The notes beneath the pieces are model-generated. The model made no database searches, was not told where the DNA came from, and worked only from the letters and a program-made list of their open reading frames with translations. The position numbers and the translations under genes were made by a program. Shown here piece by piece: positions 11,193-22,529 of a DNA stretch of 64,000 nt. The DNA is taken from NCBI RefSeq assembly GCF_000210295.1, contig NC_026740.1, positions 1,929,691 through 1,993,690 of the forward strand, in the 5' to 3' direction. Each line of letters starts with the position of its first letter. The stretch's first letter is position 1. Source of the DNA: Trypanosoma brucei gambiense DAL972 (Eukaryota > Euglenozoa > Kinetoplastea > Trypanosomatida > Trypanosomatidae).

Positions 11193-11759
11193 TTTGCTTA
11201 TTAACTTGGTAATATTAAGGCCTTTACCCTGAGATCTTCACGAAAAGAAAAGAAAGCTAACTACGAACGGGATTTACGGTCGGAAACACATACAAGAGCA
11301 AAGAACATTAGCCACCACCTACACCATGTATAGCATAAACATATATACGGTTACCACCTGTAACCATCAAATATTCTGGAGAGATAAACATCCGCTCACG
11401 AAAATGATCCAAATTATATTCTCATCTAAGTAAAAAGTAAAAAAAGAAAGGGAAAAACAAAACAGATCATGAAAAACCAAATATAAAAATGCAGCGGAAC
11501 CAACGGCAGCAACAAAAAACACGTGGGATTGTTGGTGGTACGCCTGCACATAACCAAGTTATTTCTAAGAACTATTCCTGTTCTGTAACGGACCTGCTAC
11601 GCGCCCCAGCGTAAATTAATGACGTAACATCTCCAATGGAGGTTAAACATAACGGACTACGCTGCAGACGCTTGGCTTTTCTCACCTAAGCCAGGTACAT
11701 GACTAAAGTGCCTAGTTGACACAGCCGCCATCACCAAGGAAGATGTTAAGTCATTTACC
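11193..11759. other. Intergenic, between the gene start and the inverted repeat
   Basis: Apart from the splice acceptor at 11236-11258 the stretch is A-rich on the plus strand and holds no credible frame. It ends where the left palindrome arm begins. No target-site-like duplication is seen at the outer ends of the two arms. Confidence 0.5.
11236..11258 (-). promoter_or_regulatory. Predicted trans-splice acceptor of the RNA-binding protein gene
   Basis: On the minus strand CTTTCTTTTCTTTTCG is followed by TGAAG; the AG is at 11236-11237, about 43 nt before the ATG at 11192. Confidence 0.5.
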
Positions 11760-12505
11760 ATACCCCTTCCATTCTAAGGGACTGCCGAAAAGGGAGGTCC
11801 TCCCCACCCATTTGAGGCTCACTGTTCTCCACCAAATCCTCTCCAAGAACGATGTTTTGCCTACTTACACCTGCTTCCATTAGCGTCTTCCGCGGCCTCA
11901 GCAAGGTAGTGACGGTGTAATGCAATGGAGGCGCGCCGGCGACGCGCGTGCACGGGCGTCGAGTCTTCACTTCATGCACCGGAATTGCTGTTAAATTTGG
12001 CTCCTTCTCGACAACAAAACACGGGGGATGGGAGCGGATGGCGCGGACTTTACCAGAAGGCGCCCCGCCTACATATGCTCCCCTCAGTGGAGGGAAGTGT
12101 ACACCGCAAGGAGGGGCGGGCCCGTAAATCACCATCTGTCCGCTTTCCACGCACGCACGCACACCTACCTGGCCCATGTATTGAGCCCGTGGAAACGAGG
12201 GGATCAAACCGGCCAGCACAATGCGGAGGTTCAGCTGCGCACTCTCCCGAGAATCGAAGGAAGTGTACCGCGCAGGTCCCCCGAAAAAAAAAAAAGGAAA
12301 AGGAGTTGGTGAGATGCTAAAAGTCGACTCCACACCCACCAGACATGACGGCGTGAGCTTTCGGAGGCTTAACAGGCGCTTCCGGAGGCCCGCCGCCGGA
12401 GCTTACTTTGGGGGAACACCGCCAACCAGCACCGGAGGTGAAGGTGCGAACGCGGCTCATCCCGACCGTCGAGGTGGAGACGTGCGGATGCGGTTGACGA
12501 AAACG

Positions 12506-12578
12506 TGGAGAAGTTGGGTATCGATCCCAATACCTCCCGCATGCTAAGCGGGCGCTCTACCATCTGAGCTACATCCCC
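12506..12578 (-). tRNA. tRNA-Ala (AGC), left copy
   Basis: On the minus strand the 73-nt sequence begins GGGGATGTAGCTCAGATGG and ends CTTCTCCA. The acceptor stem pairs except for one T-T at position 6/67. The anticodon loop reads CTTAGCATG, giving anticodon AGC. D-loop and T-loop (GGGATCGATACCC) are canonical, so both internal promoter boxes are present, and a TTTT run follows as RNA polymerase III terminator. No intron. Confidence 0.95.
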
Positions 12579-12647
12579 AGCGGAGGCCCTCCACTTTTCC
12601 GAACCTCGAAAAGCTATAAAACACGAGTGTCCTCAAGGGGGAAAAAC

Positions 12648-12728
12648 CGCAAACGGAAGGGTTCGAACCTTCGCGTGAGATCACACCTGCTTAGCAGGCA
12701 GGCGCCTTAACCACTCGGCCACGTTTGC
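12648..12728 (-). tRNA. tRNA-Ser (GCT), left copy
   Basis: 81 nt on the minus strand, with acceptor stem GCAAACG/CGTTTGC and discriminator G. The anticodon loop CTGCTAA gives GCT. The long variable arm (TGTGATCTCACGCG) is expected for a class II serine tRNA. The T arm has GGTTCGAACCC. A T5 run directly downstream can end RNA polymerase III transcription. Confidence 0.95.
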
Positions 12729-12804
12729 ACCGGACCCCGGCGTCAATTCGAGCTACTTGGACATCTTATCGTGAAGTAGTTATCGACGCGTGAGGCGCCG
12801 CGGG

Positions 12805-12876
12805 TTCTCGGTAGTATAGTGGTTAGTATACCCGCCTGTCACGCGGGTGACCCGGGTTCAATTCCCGGCCGGGAAG
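12805..12876 (+). tRNA. tRNA-Asp (GTC), left copy
   Basis: 72 nt on the plus strand, acceptor stem TTCTCGG/CCGGGAA, discriminator G. The anticodon loop CTGTCAC gives GTC. D arm (TAGTATAGTGGTTAGTA) and T arm (CCGGGTTCAATTCCCGG) are canonical. A T6 run at about 12878-12883 is a clear terminator. It is oriented opposite to the Ala and Ser genes in the same arm. Confidence 0.95.
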
Positions 12877-14277
12877 CTTTTTTCGACTGCGTGCACCTCC
12901 GGAGGCCAACCGTCCTAACATAGGTTTTGTCTGCCGACAGGGTCAGCACCACCCCGGAGGGGCTGATACTATTGGTCGCCCCGTCACCGTCCGCATTTTC
13001 AGAGCGTTTGTTTGAGTCATTTGGTCCTCCGAGTATCCATCCAACACCGGAGGCGCCGCGATCCTTTCCCACAGCATGACCACGTGTGTGCGCAGCGCTT
13101 GAGCGAAGGTGCTTTTTTTTTTTTTTTTGAAAGCCTGCGTTATGAATGGTTTTGGACTTAGGATTGCAGAGTATTATTTTGTACGGTTATCTTTGTATAG
13201 ACACACTGTCCTCCCCGTTATTTACACAGCTGTCTGCAAGAGGGTGAAAATTTTAGAAAGCCCACCCAATCCGACCCTCTCCGCCCCGCACTGGAGACGA
13301 GTTGAAGACGCTTTCAAACACTTCCGCTTCGTTAGTAAATTATCGTTTCAATTCATATTTTGTGTAGGATAATGAGGAACGCTTACTATTTCTTCAGCAT
13401 GATAATTATTTCGTATATCTTTCTTTTCGGTAGTAAAAGGGAAGGTAAGGACTAAACTATTTTCGTTGCCAGATCGCCTTGCCTTCCATCCCAAGCGTTC
13501 CCCCGCTACTGACCACGCCAAATCTAGTATTTATCCAAACCTAATGCTTATTTTTGTTGTGTGGCCGGTCGTTGGGCCTCAACGCGTTTTCGCACTCTGC
13601 CCTCCAGCTCCCGAGATCCCGTCGAGGTTGCTGTCCTCCCCAAAACCGATACGAAGCCTTTCTCCCTAAAGCTTGAAGTTGACATAAACAGTTATCGTTT
13701 TGGAATGAAAGAGCACGACCCTCACACGACGGGAGGCTAAGTATACATGGTGTCCAGCAGAACGAGACCTCAGGCACCCGGGCCCCTTGGTACACCCACG
13801 GGTGTATGGGGCGCTAGCCTCGCTTATATGGAAAAACTCCCTCACAACAACGGTTCCCCTCATCAGATGACATTCAGGAGACAACAGCAAGTAAATACAG
13901 GTGAGAAGGTGTTGGTACGACTTGAACAATATTTCACTGATGGTCGTCCCTATCTGAGTGATTTTACTGCAGAATCAAAAATAGCTGACACACACACCGC
14001 AGTGTGCCCAGTTATTGAATACTTTTCCGCTTCTAAAACGGTCTATCAACTCCGTTTTGGATAGTTTGTCATTGTATTTTTGTGAGAAGGTTCTTGTTTC
14101 GGTGGGGTCCGTTCCCCACTTTCTTTCAGACTGCTTCCTTTGAAGTCGAAGGAATCTAGGTTGCCGACGCGCCTTACCCCGGACTAAGAATGCATGAAAT
14201 TATTCACTTGCAGTCAAAGTCTGGTAGCAATGCACTTCTTGACAACACCACCTCCATTATCGCACCATCAGTCGCTA

Positions 14278-14661
14278 CTGTGTTAATCCCAACGGAAGTG
14301 TTTCGCTCCTCCACAAGGCCGTACTTTTACCGATTCGTGAAGTGCGCTCGGAAGGTAGCGGAGAAAAACAAACCCGGAGGCTGAAAAACCAGTCATGTTA
14401 TATAGAAGACATCGTTCGAGGCTCGACTTTCCTCAGGACAAAGGGAGTTGGCGGACATTGAATATGACCGCACACCTGCATTTGCATTGGTAGTCACTCA
14501 AACGCCACACCTTTTCTAAAAAGCTTCATTGGCGCTGCACCTGTTCACTTTTGTTGCCTGCGCAAATGGATAATGCAATGTTAACATCGCTGAGCCGTTG
14601 GCTCTCAACCTCCTTCTGAATGCGACAGTAGCGACTGATGGTGCGATAATGGAGGTGGTGT
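14278..14661 (-). repeat. Dispersed repeat copy forming the palindrome spacer
   Basis: The reverse complement of this block matches 31269-31653 closely, and its distal part also matches 43357-43525. It covers the whole palindrome spacer (14282-14624) and about 36 bp of the right arm. The plus-strand frame through 14278-14384 reads VLIPTEVFRSSTRPYFYRF and is echoed in the other copies, so the element may derive from a coding sequence. No family is recognised. Confidence 0.8.
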
Positions 14662-16029
14662 TGTCAAGAAGTGCATTGCTACCAGACTTTGACTGCAAGT
14701 GAATAATTTCATGCATTCTTAGTCCGGGGTAAGGCGCGTCGGCAACCTAGATTCCTTCGACTTCAAAGGAAGCAGTCTGAAAGAAAGTGGGGAACGGACC
14801 CCACCGAAACAAGAACCTTCTCACAAAAATACAATGACAAACTATCCAAAACGGAGTTGATAGACCGTTTTAGAAGCGGAAAAGTATTCAATAACTGGGC
14901 ACACTGCGGTGTGTGTGTCAGCTATTTTTGATTCTGCAGTAAAATCACTCAGATAGGGACGACCATCAGTGAAATATTGTTCAAGTCGTACCAACACCTT
15001 CTCACCTGTATTTACTTGCTGTTGTCTCCTGAATGTCATCTGATGAGGGGAACCGTTGTTGTGAGGGAGTTTTTCCATATAAGCGAGGCTAGCGCCCCAT
15101 ACACCCGTGGGTGTACCAAGGGGCCCGGGTGCCTGAGGTCTCGTTCTGCTGGACACCATGTATACTTAGCCTCCCGTCGTGTGAGGGTCGTGCTCTTTCA
15201 TTCCAAAACGATAACTGTTTATGTCAACTTCAAGCTTTAGGGAGAAAGGCTTCGTATCGGTTTTGGGGAGGACAGCAGCCTCGACGGGATCTCGGGAGCT
15301 GGAGGGCAGAGTGCGAAAACGCGTTGAGGCCCAACGACCGGCCACACAACAAAAATAAGCATTAGGTTTGGATAAATACTAGATTTGGCGTGGTCAGTAG
15401 CGGGGGAACGCTTGGGATGGAAGGCAAGGCGATCTGGCAACGAAAATAGTTTAGTCCTTACCTTCCCTTTTACTACCGAAAAGAAAGATATACGAAATAA
15501 TTATCATGCTGAAGAAATAGTAAGCGTTCCTCATTATCCTACACAAAATATGAATTGAAACGATAATTTACTAACGAAGCGGAAGTGTTTGAAAGCGTCT
15601 TCAACTCGTCTCCAGTGCGGGGCGGAGAGGGTCGGATTGGGTGGGCTTTCTAAAATTTTCACCCTCTTGCAGACAGCTGTGTAAATAACGGGGAGGACAG
15701 TGTGTCTATACAAAGATAACCGTACAAAATAATACTCTGCAATCCTAAGTCCAAAACCATTCATAACGCAGGCTTTCAAAAAAAAAAAAAAAAGCACCTT
15801 CGCTCAAGCGCTGCGCACACACGTGGTCATGCTGTGGGAAAGGATCGCGGCGCCTCCGGTGTTGGATGGATACTCGGAGGACCAAATGACTCAAACAAAC
15901 GCTCTGAAAATGCGGACGGTGACGGGGCGACCAATAGTATCAGCCCCTCCGGGGTGGTGCTGGCCCTGTCGGCAGACAAAACCTATGTTAGGACGGTTGG
16001 CCTCCGGAGGTGCACGCAGTCGAAAAAAG

Positions 16030-16101
16030 CTTCCCGGCCGGGAATTGAACCCGGGTCACCCGCGTGACAGGCGGGTATACTAACCACTATACTACCGAGA
16101 A
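16030..16101 (-). tRNA. tRNA-Asp (GTC), right copy
   Basis: Exact mirror of the gene at 12805-12876, including the downstream T6 terminator (seen as an A-run at 16023-16028 on the plus strand). Confidence 0.95.
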
Positions 16102-16177
16102 CCCGCGGCGCCTCACGCGTCGATAACTACTTCACGATAAGATGTCCAAGTAGCTCGAATTGACGCCGGGGTCCGGT

Positions 16178-16258
16178 GCAAACGTGGCCGAGTGGTTAAG
16201 GCGCCTGCCTGCTAAGCAGGTGTGATCTCACGCGAAGGTTCGAACCCTTCCGTTTGCG
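16178..16258 (+). tRNA. tRNA-Ser (GCT), right copy
   Basis: Exact mirror of the gene at 12648-12728, read here on the plus strand, ending with discriminator G and followed by GTTTTTCC. Confidence 0.95.
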
Positions 16259-16327
16259 GTTTTTCCCCCTTGAGGACACTCGTGTTTTATAGCTTTTCGA
16301 GGTTCGGAAAAGTGGAGGGCCTCCGCT

Positions 16328-16400
16328 GGGGATGTAGCTCAGATGGTAGAGCGCCCGCTTAGCATGCGGGAGGTATTGGGATCGATACCCAACTTCTCCA
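16328..16400 (+). tRNA. tRNA-Ala (AGC), right copy
   Basis: Exact mirror of the gene at 12506-12578, read on the plus strand from GGGGATGTAGC to the discriminator A at 16400, followed by CGTTTTCG. Confidence 0.95.
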
Positions 16401-17146
16401 CGTTTTCGTCAACCGCATCCGCACGTCTCCACCTCGACGGTCGGGATGAGCCGCGTTCGCACCTTCACCTCCGGTGCTGGTTGGCGGTGTTCCCCCAAAG
16501 TAAGCTCCGGCGGCGGGCCTCCGGAAGCGCCTGTTAAGCCTCCGAAAGCTCACGCCGTCATGTCTGGTGGGTGTGGAGTCGACTTTTAGCATCTCACCAA
16601 CTCCTTTTCCTTTTTTTTTTTTCGGGGGACCTGCGCGGTACACTTCCTTCGATTCTCGGGAGAGTGCGCAGCTGAACCTCCGCATTGTGCTGGCCGGTTT
16701 GATCCCCTCGTTTCCACGGGCTCAATACATGGGCCAGGTAGGTGTGCGTGCGTGCGTGGAAAGCGGACAGATGGTGATTTACGGGCCCGCCCCTCCTTGC
16801 GGTGTACACTTCCCTCCACTGAGGGGAGCATATGTAGGCGGGGCGCCTTCTGGTAAAGTCCGCGCCATCCGCTCCCATCCCCCGTGTTTTGTTGTCGAGA
16901 AGGAGCCAAATTTAACAGCAATTCCGGTGCATGAAGTGAAGACTCGACGCCCGTGCACGCGCGTCGCCGGCGCGCCTCCATTGCATTACACCGTCACTAC
17001 CTTGCTGAGGCCGCGGAAGACGCTAATGGAAGCAGGTGTAAGTAGGCAAAACATCGTTCTTGGAGAGGATTTGGTGGAGAACAGTGAGCCTCAAATGGGT
17101 GGGGAGGACCTCCCTTTTCGGCAGTCCCTTAGAATGGAAGGGGTAT

Positions 17147-17961
17147 ATCGCGGTACGCTCGGAAAATGGCTTAGCCGATTTGTTCCCACACTGACAACGA
17201 CATGCGGCAGCGCTCGGTTCCTTTAGTGCGCCTTTGACCTCGAGCATGGCAATGCAGCCGAACTGAAAGAACGGGAAGCCTGATATGACGCGGTCTGCAG
17301 AATACAATTCGCGGGAGGAATCCCGCTGTAAGGAGATACCTTCGGAGCGGGGAGCTGGCACACACATGCGTTTCGTGGGAACCAGCGGGGCGATATCGCC
17401 GTAGAAAAGACAAATGGTTGGGATCTGTCGATCACATGGAGGATCGGCAGCGGGAAAGATGCCAGCCGACGTGGCGGCCAACACCCAAAGGTTCGCCGTG
17501 GAAACCGACGTCTAACGAACGAAAGGGAGTGCGAAATTACAACCAGCGCGGGGTGCGCCAAGTATCTTGGCCACGCCGTACAGTATTTTTGGGAGCTGTG
17601 CCAGGCAATGGAAACAGACAGAAATGAGCAATGAGATTCGGGCACACGAAGCACACGCACTTGCATGGGCAGAGGATAAGTATGGGGATCGTTAAAAGGG
17701 CAAAAAAGCGGTGCCACTTATCATTCAGGAAAGCCGACAACGCAATTCGTCCACAAGGGTAAAAAACGGGTACGAGTAGGAAAGAATCGATTATGAAAAC
17801 AACCATGTGGACAATGAAGCGCGAGTGCGTTCTCCAAGCCTTTGAAGGGGTCGCAGCCGACGTTGAACTCCCCCCCCCCCCCCAGCTAGTTACAGGAGCG
17901 AAAAATAGAAACTTTGCGTAGGCAAATCGGTGGTAACAACAAAAAAAAACAGTTGGCGGGA
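17147..17961. other. Non-coding between palindrome and trans-sialidase
   Basis: Unique sequence beyond the palindrome arm. A homopolymer of about 14 C lies near 17870-17883 and an A-run near 17940. No protein-like frame is seen. It probably holds the 3' region of the truncated trans-sialidase on the minus strand. Confidence 0.4.
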
Positions 17962-19245
17962 TTAGTACACCATCACGAGTTGCCAGCAGCTTTTGCGGCA
18001 AGCCAGCCCCGGCACCGCCGGTACGATCTTACGACGCCTTTTGGTGGAACACTTGCACAGCAGGAGGAGCAAATAGAGCGTACGGTCCGGTGAGTTCCCA
18101 ATTACGCGGGAAATCGTTCCGAGTGATTCCTCCCACGTTGCCCCAAGGTTGCTAGATTCGAACACCTTGCGGAACCCACCTTCTACGTTAACGCTAGAAG
18201 TGTCTGTCCGCGCGCTCATCAGCAGTTTCCCATTCCACTCAGTAAGAGAAGCTTCCGATGTGAGAAGCGCCGTTTCACCACGGGCAAAATGCCAACTCAC
18301 ACCATCGTCAACAGAGTACATAACCATGCTTACAACGGCATTGTCTTCATTCCTCGCCTGCACCGGAAACAATATTGTACCGTTCAATGTTACAACGCCG
18401 TTACCAGCTCCTCCAATGAACTGCGTGCCCTTGCTTCCTGCAACAGTGAAGTCGTAGAGGGGTTTCAGTGGTGTCTTTGTCCAAGAGATCCGCACATCAC
18501 TGGTTTTACCGTCGGCACCCTTAGTCACTACACCCTTGTACATGAAAGGTTCCCAATCCGCTATACCCGCTGCGTTGTTTTCGTTGTGCCAATACCCCTT
18601 CGTGACATTGTATCTTGCCACAAGCACAAAGACACTGTCCGCCTTAGCAACGACAGTAGGATCCACAACACGAGAGTATGTGGGATCTACGCGACCATTT
18701 TCAATGATGACCTCTGTTTTCCATGTTTTGCCCCCGTCCGCACTGTATTTAGCAACGGTGTCGGTGAAGAAGTAATCCGTGGAGGTAAGATACCGGGCAT
18801 CACCAATACCCATCAGCACCCCATCAACCTCAACAAACGAAGGAATACGAAAGGAATGCACAGTGCGCTCTACCTTATCACTACCCTCAATAGCAGATGA
18901 AAGTATCTTCGTTTTGCCGAGCGTTATGTACCCACCTGTCATTCGAGCGAACCATTCGCTACGCTTCTCAGACCCTCCCCAGGGACCTTTCTCTTCTTTG
19001 AACCATCTCTCCCATTCCTTATCATACTTATCCTTCCAATCGGGTCCATCCTGCCACCACCACACTTCACCATCCTTCTCGCTCAGCTTCTTTCTCAAAG
19101 CCCACGCACCGCCGGACAGAAATGCCTCACGCGTCGTCCCCTTGCCCGCAGCCTTGGAAGTCAGAGTGCAGCAGTGACAAACTGCAGTGAAAATCAATAG
19201 CAGTCTCGAGATTGGCATGTGCATTTGTTGGTGGAGTTCCTCCAT
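17962..19245 (-). pseudogene. Truncated trans-sialidase (catalytic beta-propeller fragment with foreign tail)
   Basis: 427 residues from the ATG at 19245; the Mets at residues 8 and 10, just before a hydrophobic signal peptide (PISRLLLIFTAVCHC), are alternative starts. Trans-sialidase and sialidase hallmarks are an FRIP motif with Arg133, Asp149 (GDARY), Asp195 (VDPT), Glu331, Arg346 and three Asp boxes (residues 168-175, 311-318 and a degenerate 364-371). These enzymes move sialic acid between surface glycans. Homology stops after SPDRT (residue 389). The distal part of the propeller is missing, with the third triad Arg and the catalytic Tyr, and so is the lectin-like domain. The last 38 residues start with a short Leu run and then turn basic, and do not match the family. 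An internal deletion or fusion is likely, so it should be inactive. Confidence 0.85.
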
Positions 19246-21982
19246 TCCTCCGACGGAGTGGATGTTTTGTGAGCAGGAACAGCTGATATGTCCGGATGCA
19301 GGCGGTAATCCCAGGACCTCGCACCTTACGCTGACGCAGCTTAGTATGATTGGCTTCTACGGCACGTCCACAACAGGATAATGCACCGTTGTCTTGCAAA
19401 GGGAAGCACAAAAAAACGGACAAAATGGAAACAGCAATGAAAATGGAAATCAAAAATGCAACTAGCGTAGTGGTTGGGAAAGAAGTGCAATTTGCAAAGT
19501 TAGAGAAACGCACAGGAGAGGCGATTGCACCTTTCCTTCAAGAATACGATGTTGTGGAGTACCTGCGTGTAAAGCAGGATACGGGCGCCAACTGTGATAG
19601 AGGTCATGACACCTGACTGCTCAACACTTATATCGCGAGGCAGTGGTACAAGTTCTTCTAATGCAAAGGGCAGTCTCTTGTGGCAAAAACGCGGCAACTT
19701 CCGACAAAAGAGGGGAATAGACTGGAAGCGCAATGGAGTGGTTATTTTTTCTTGCAAAACAAATGAGCACATCAACCTGGCAGCACACATGTTCAAGAAA
19801 CAGTGGACAAGTCTCCTTTCTACCGACAGCACCCTCCTACAGCATTTTCCCACAGGGTTCAGGAAGCCGTAGGTTATTCGTTAGATGGCGCTTAATAATC
19901 TGTGAAACCCCGTATCAAGAGGATTTAGCAGCAACAAGATGGGCTGAAACACGAAAGAACTTCTGTTCAACCATCACAAGGATAAGCGTGGAAAGATACG
20001 CGAACGGAATATAATATTTTCAAAAAAAAAAAAGCGTCCATACTACACATTTTCGTACTACCAACGAACTCGCCCATACGAAGGGACTAGTAACCTCCAT
20101 AACAAATCTCCATTATCTATGCGCAGAGCAAATACAACGCCGCTTAGAAGAAAGACGGGAGGAGCATGCTTAAACTCGAGTGCTATTGTGTCCTCCATAT
20201 TGGAAGGGCAAAGATCACCCAAAACACGTAGACCACAGCGAGACGCAACTTGGAAATGAGTAACTGTTTATGAAGCAATTGCCACCGTAAATTGCACCGT
20301 CGTGCGATAAAACTGCCCACCGCAACAACCAACGTGCATGGCGCAATCCAGCGGGGTCCACCAACACAGGCATCGGCACCCCCAACAAACGTGGTCTTGC
20401 GACACCGAAATATATGAACAAATATTGAACCGCTTCATACATCACGATGGCAACAACCCCCCTCGCCGAGCAAAGGGGTATAAGCGACCAAACACTGAAA
20501 CGAGCCAGAAAAAGACGGTGTACAACCCCCGTTTCTTCTTACAACACATCGGTGCCTCAGAGCAACACCTTCCCCGAATAGACATTGTAGATACCGTCTT
20601 TTGATGCACATCGACACTGACGAGAGTGAAAAAAATGCGCAAAAGCCGATTTTTTTGCCAGACACAATTATGCCCCACGCCCGCACAAGAAACACGATAT
20701 GAGTCTATCATGCATACCAACAGACTGAGTCGAAAAGGGGCGCGCCTTTACGCAAGCTTAAAGAAATCACTCTCCGACGTACCAGCGGCTGAGTTCAGGG
20801 ACAAAAGTGATGGATTCGGAGGCATTAAAGTTGTTAACCTCGTCTTCCACTAGTTTAGTGAACTTTTCAGTCCTGTTAACGCCACCGTCGACACCACCAC
20901 TGTTGCTGGTAGCAGGGAGAGACAAGTTAAGGGGCGAATGATTCGCCCCATCATTCAAGAAATACGATGACGAGAAGTTGCCATTAGCTTGTATCAGCAG
21001 CCGCGGCGGCGTTGAGGCTCAGTATAGCCCACCTGTCTCAATTCGTACAGGCTCAGTGACCATAAACACCTAAACAAACGAACCCCCTGCGCAAGTATTT
21101 TTGCAACATTAGTTTGGTCATTTGTCACGCGATATTATGCTATGAAGATGACGAGCCTGATGGACCGCGGTTAGAGGCATCGGTTGCCTCCACTTGCGAG
21201 GCAACCAACGAATCTTACAGACGGGACCGAATAGGCCGCAACATTACACTGAGGTGGCGACAGGAGGATCATGAGTAAACCCGCTTATCCGGGTATGTCG
21301 TAGATATGCTCCCCAGTAAATCGTACGCTCCAGCAAAATTTGTGCCGACGGATGCAACGGTCATTAAATTTGTAATATAGAGATCATCGCTTTGTCGTTT
21401 GGTACTACGGGTAGTGGCAGCACCTCCTATTGAGTGTTTTCACACAAACAATAAGGACCTGTAGGTCATAGGCACTTAGCAACACGCAAACCCCTGTCTT
21501 TACGAGTGAGCAGGGTGTTTAATTGGCCTGTGTAACTCGGTGCTTGTTTACCCTACAGAAGATAAAAGCAGTGGGGGTCCCTAAGAAGGTGACACAGGTA
21601 TTTGCTATTAAAGCACTTTTTGACAGCGATGCATCTTAGTAGAGCTGGAAGACACGTGATGCTGGGCACCAATAATTTTTCAGGAAGTGTGCTACGCATG
21701 CGGCATTATCTAAAAAAAAAATGAGGGTAGTAATGTCAAGATAGCAAATGCCTTCACATGAATATTTGCCTCTATTTTCTAGCTCCTGCGGCTCGTCGGT
21801 GTGCTCTGCGAATTTTCTTTAAGAGATGGACATGCTCTTGATACTCACACAGAAATGTCTATGGAACTGGATGTTTCAACCGCGAAGACGATCCCATTCA
21901 TCTCGACGCTGGTACCAACTTCCAGGAAACAAAAAATAAGAGCGGTAATACTTGACATCTGCTACAGCCACGTGGCAGCTGC
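19246..21982. other. Intergenic between trans-sialidase and CEP44-like gene
   Basis: Mostly A/C-rich on the plus strand with no convincing gene. One minus-strand frame at 20767 to about 21030, without an ATG, encodes an Asn/Ser/Gly-rich segment ending VPELSRWYVGE. It has protein-like composition but no known relative, so it may be a gene remnant. Confidence 0.4.
19393..19418 (-). promoter_or_regulatory. Possible trans-splice acceptor of the trans-sialidase gene
   Basis: On the minus strand a T-rich run CCGTTTTTTTGTGCTTCCC leads to TTTGCAAG, about 150 nt before the first ATG. If still used, the truncated gene could be transcribed and processed. Confidence 0.35.
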
Positions 21983-22507
21983 TTACCCGCGGGGAAGATT
22001 GTTCAATGACTTCCTCCGCGCATCAAGGCTACGTAGCCGTGCGACTAGTAGCGTTTCGACGTTCTCTTCGCTAGTCCCATGAGGGTGCCGAGGCAATGCA
22101 ATGTCCCTGCTCACTTTACTCCTGGAAGAAACCCTCCCACCGTTTTCACGTACATCTGATCGCTTCAATAAGTCAAATAGTTCGATGCAGATTCTCATTT
22201 TCGCCGCAGCATACTTAGCCACCCTGAACTGCAAGGCAGTAATGGGGGGCTTGTATCCATATTCCTGAGACAACATGCGAAACACAGATGATGCGAGCGA
22301 GCAATCATTGCCCTCTATCACAAACCATGGGTATCTGCGCATCAGTAACGCAGCAACTCCAGGAAAACCGCATAAAATACTGCGCATAAACAGAGCATAA
22401 CAATGAGGGTCACCGCGGTAGACATCCACCTCACTAACACCATCCCACCCGTCAAATCCAACGATGTGAAGCCGATGTTGGAGAGCCGAGAGTGTCAACT
22501 TCTCCAT
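21983..22507 (-). CDS. CEP44-domain protein (predicted centriole/basal-body protein)
   Basis: 174 residues from the first ATG at 22507; the open frame starts 15 nt earlier only at a GTG. Residues of about 25-110 resemble the N-terminal domain of centrosomal protein CEP44. They show a DPxxY(A)LF segment, a hydrophobic helix (FPGVAALLMRRYPWFV), then FRMLSQEYGYKPPITALQF followed by an A-K-Y-A-A-A-K-M helix. The remainder is basic and probably disordered. In other eukaryotes CEP44 is a centriole-lumen protein needed for centriole-to-centrosome conversion; here a basal-body role is inferred. A good splice acceptor lies just upstream. It is the last minus-strand gene before a long gene-poor region. 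Assignment is by motif pattern only. Confidence 0.7.
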   Translation of the reverse strand: MEKLTLSALQHRLHIVGFDGWDGVSEVDVYRGDPHCYALFMRSILCGFPGVAALLMRRYPWFVIEGNDCSLASSVFRMLSQEYGYKPPITALQFRVAKYAAAKMRICIELFDLLKRSDVRENGGRVSSRSKVSRDIALPRHPHGTSEENVETLLVARLRSLDARRKSLNNLPRG

Positions 22508-22529
22508 TTGCTTCGCATTCACTGAACTT

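Larger units (their letters stand above)
11760..14281 (+). repeat. Left arm (2522 bp) of a large inverted repeat carrying three tRNA genes
   Basis: Every position x pairs with position 28906-x in the right arm (14625-17146). The mirror holds for all features compared and needs no indel. The one mismatch I found is at 12943/15963 (T opposite G where A is expected). The outer boundary falls at 11760/17146 and the inner one at 14281/14625. Besides the tRNAs, the arm holds a T16 tract (13113-13128), an A-run near 12285 and several open frames of up to 194 codons mirrored in the other arm. None of those frames has recognisable protein features. Confidence 0.95.
14625..17146 (-). repeat. Right arm (2522 bp) of the inverted repeat
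   Basis: Reverse complement of 11760-14281 with a single mismatch found (15963 G). That change turns a TGA into TGG in one frame, so a spurious open frame appears only in this arm. The outer edge stops at 17146, where the left-arm flank and right-arm flank become unrelated. Confidence 0.95.

Noticed and set aside
11755..12339. 194-codon frame in the left arm and its 219-codon mirror in the right arm
   Set aside because: No protein features. It is GC-driven, runs past the arm boundary in one copy only and overlaps opposite-strand frames equally well.
12369..12563. Frames overlapping the tRNA genes
   Set aside because: They are translations of the tRNA-Ala gene and its flank.
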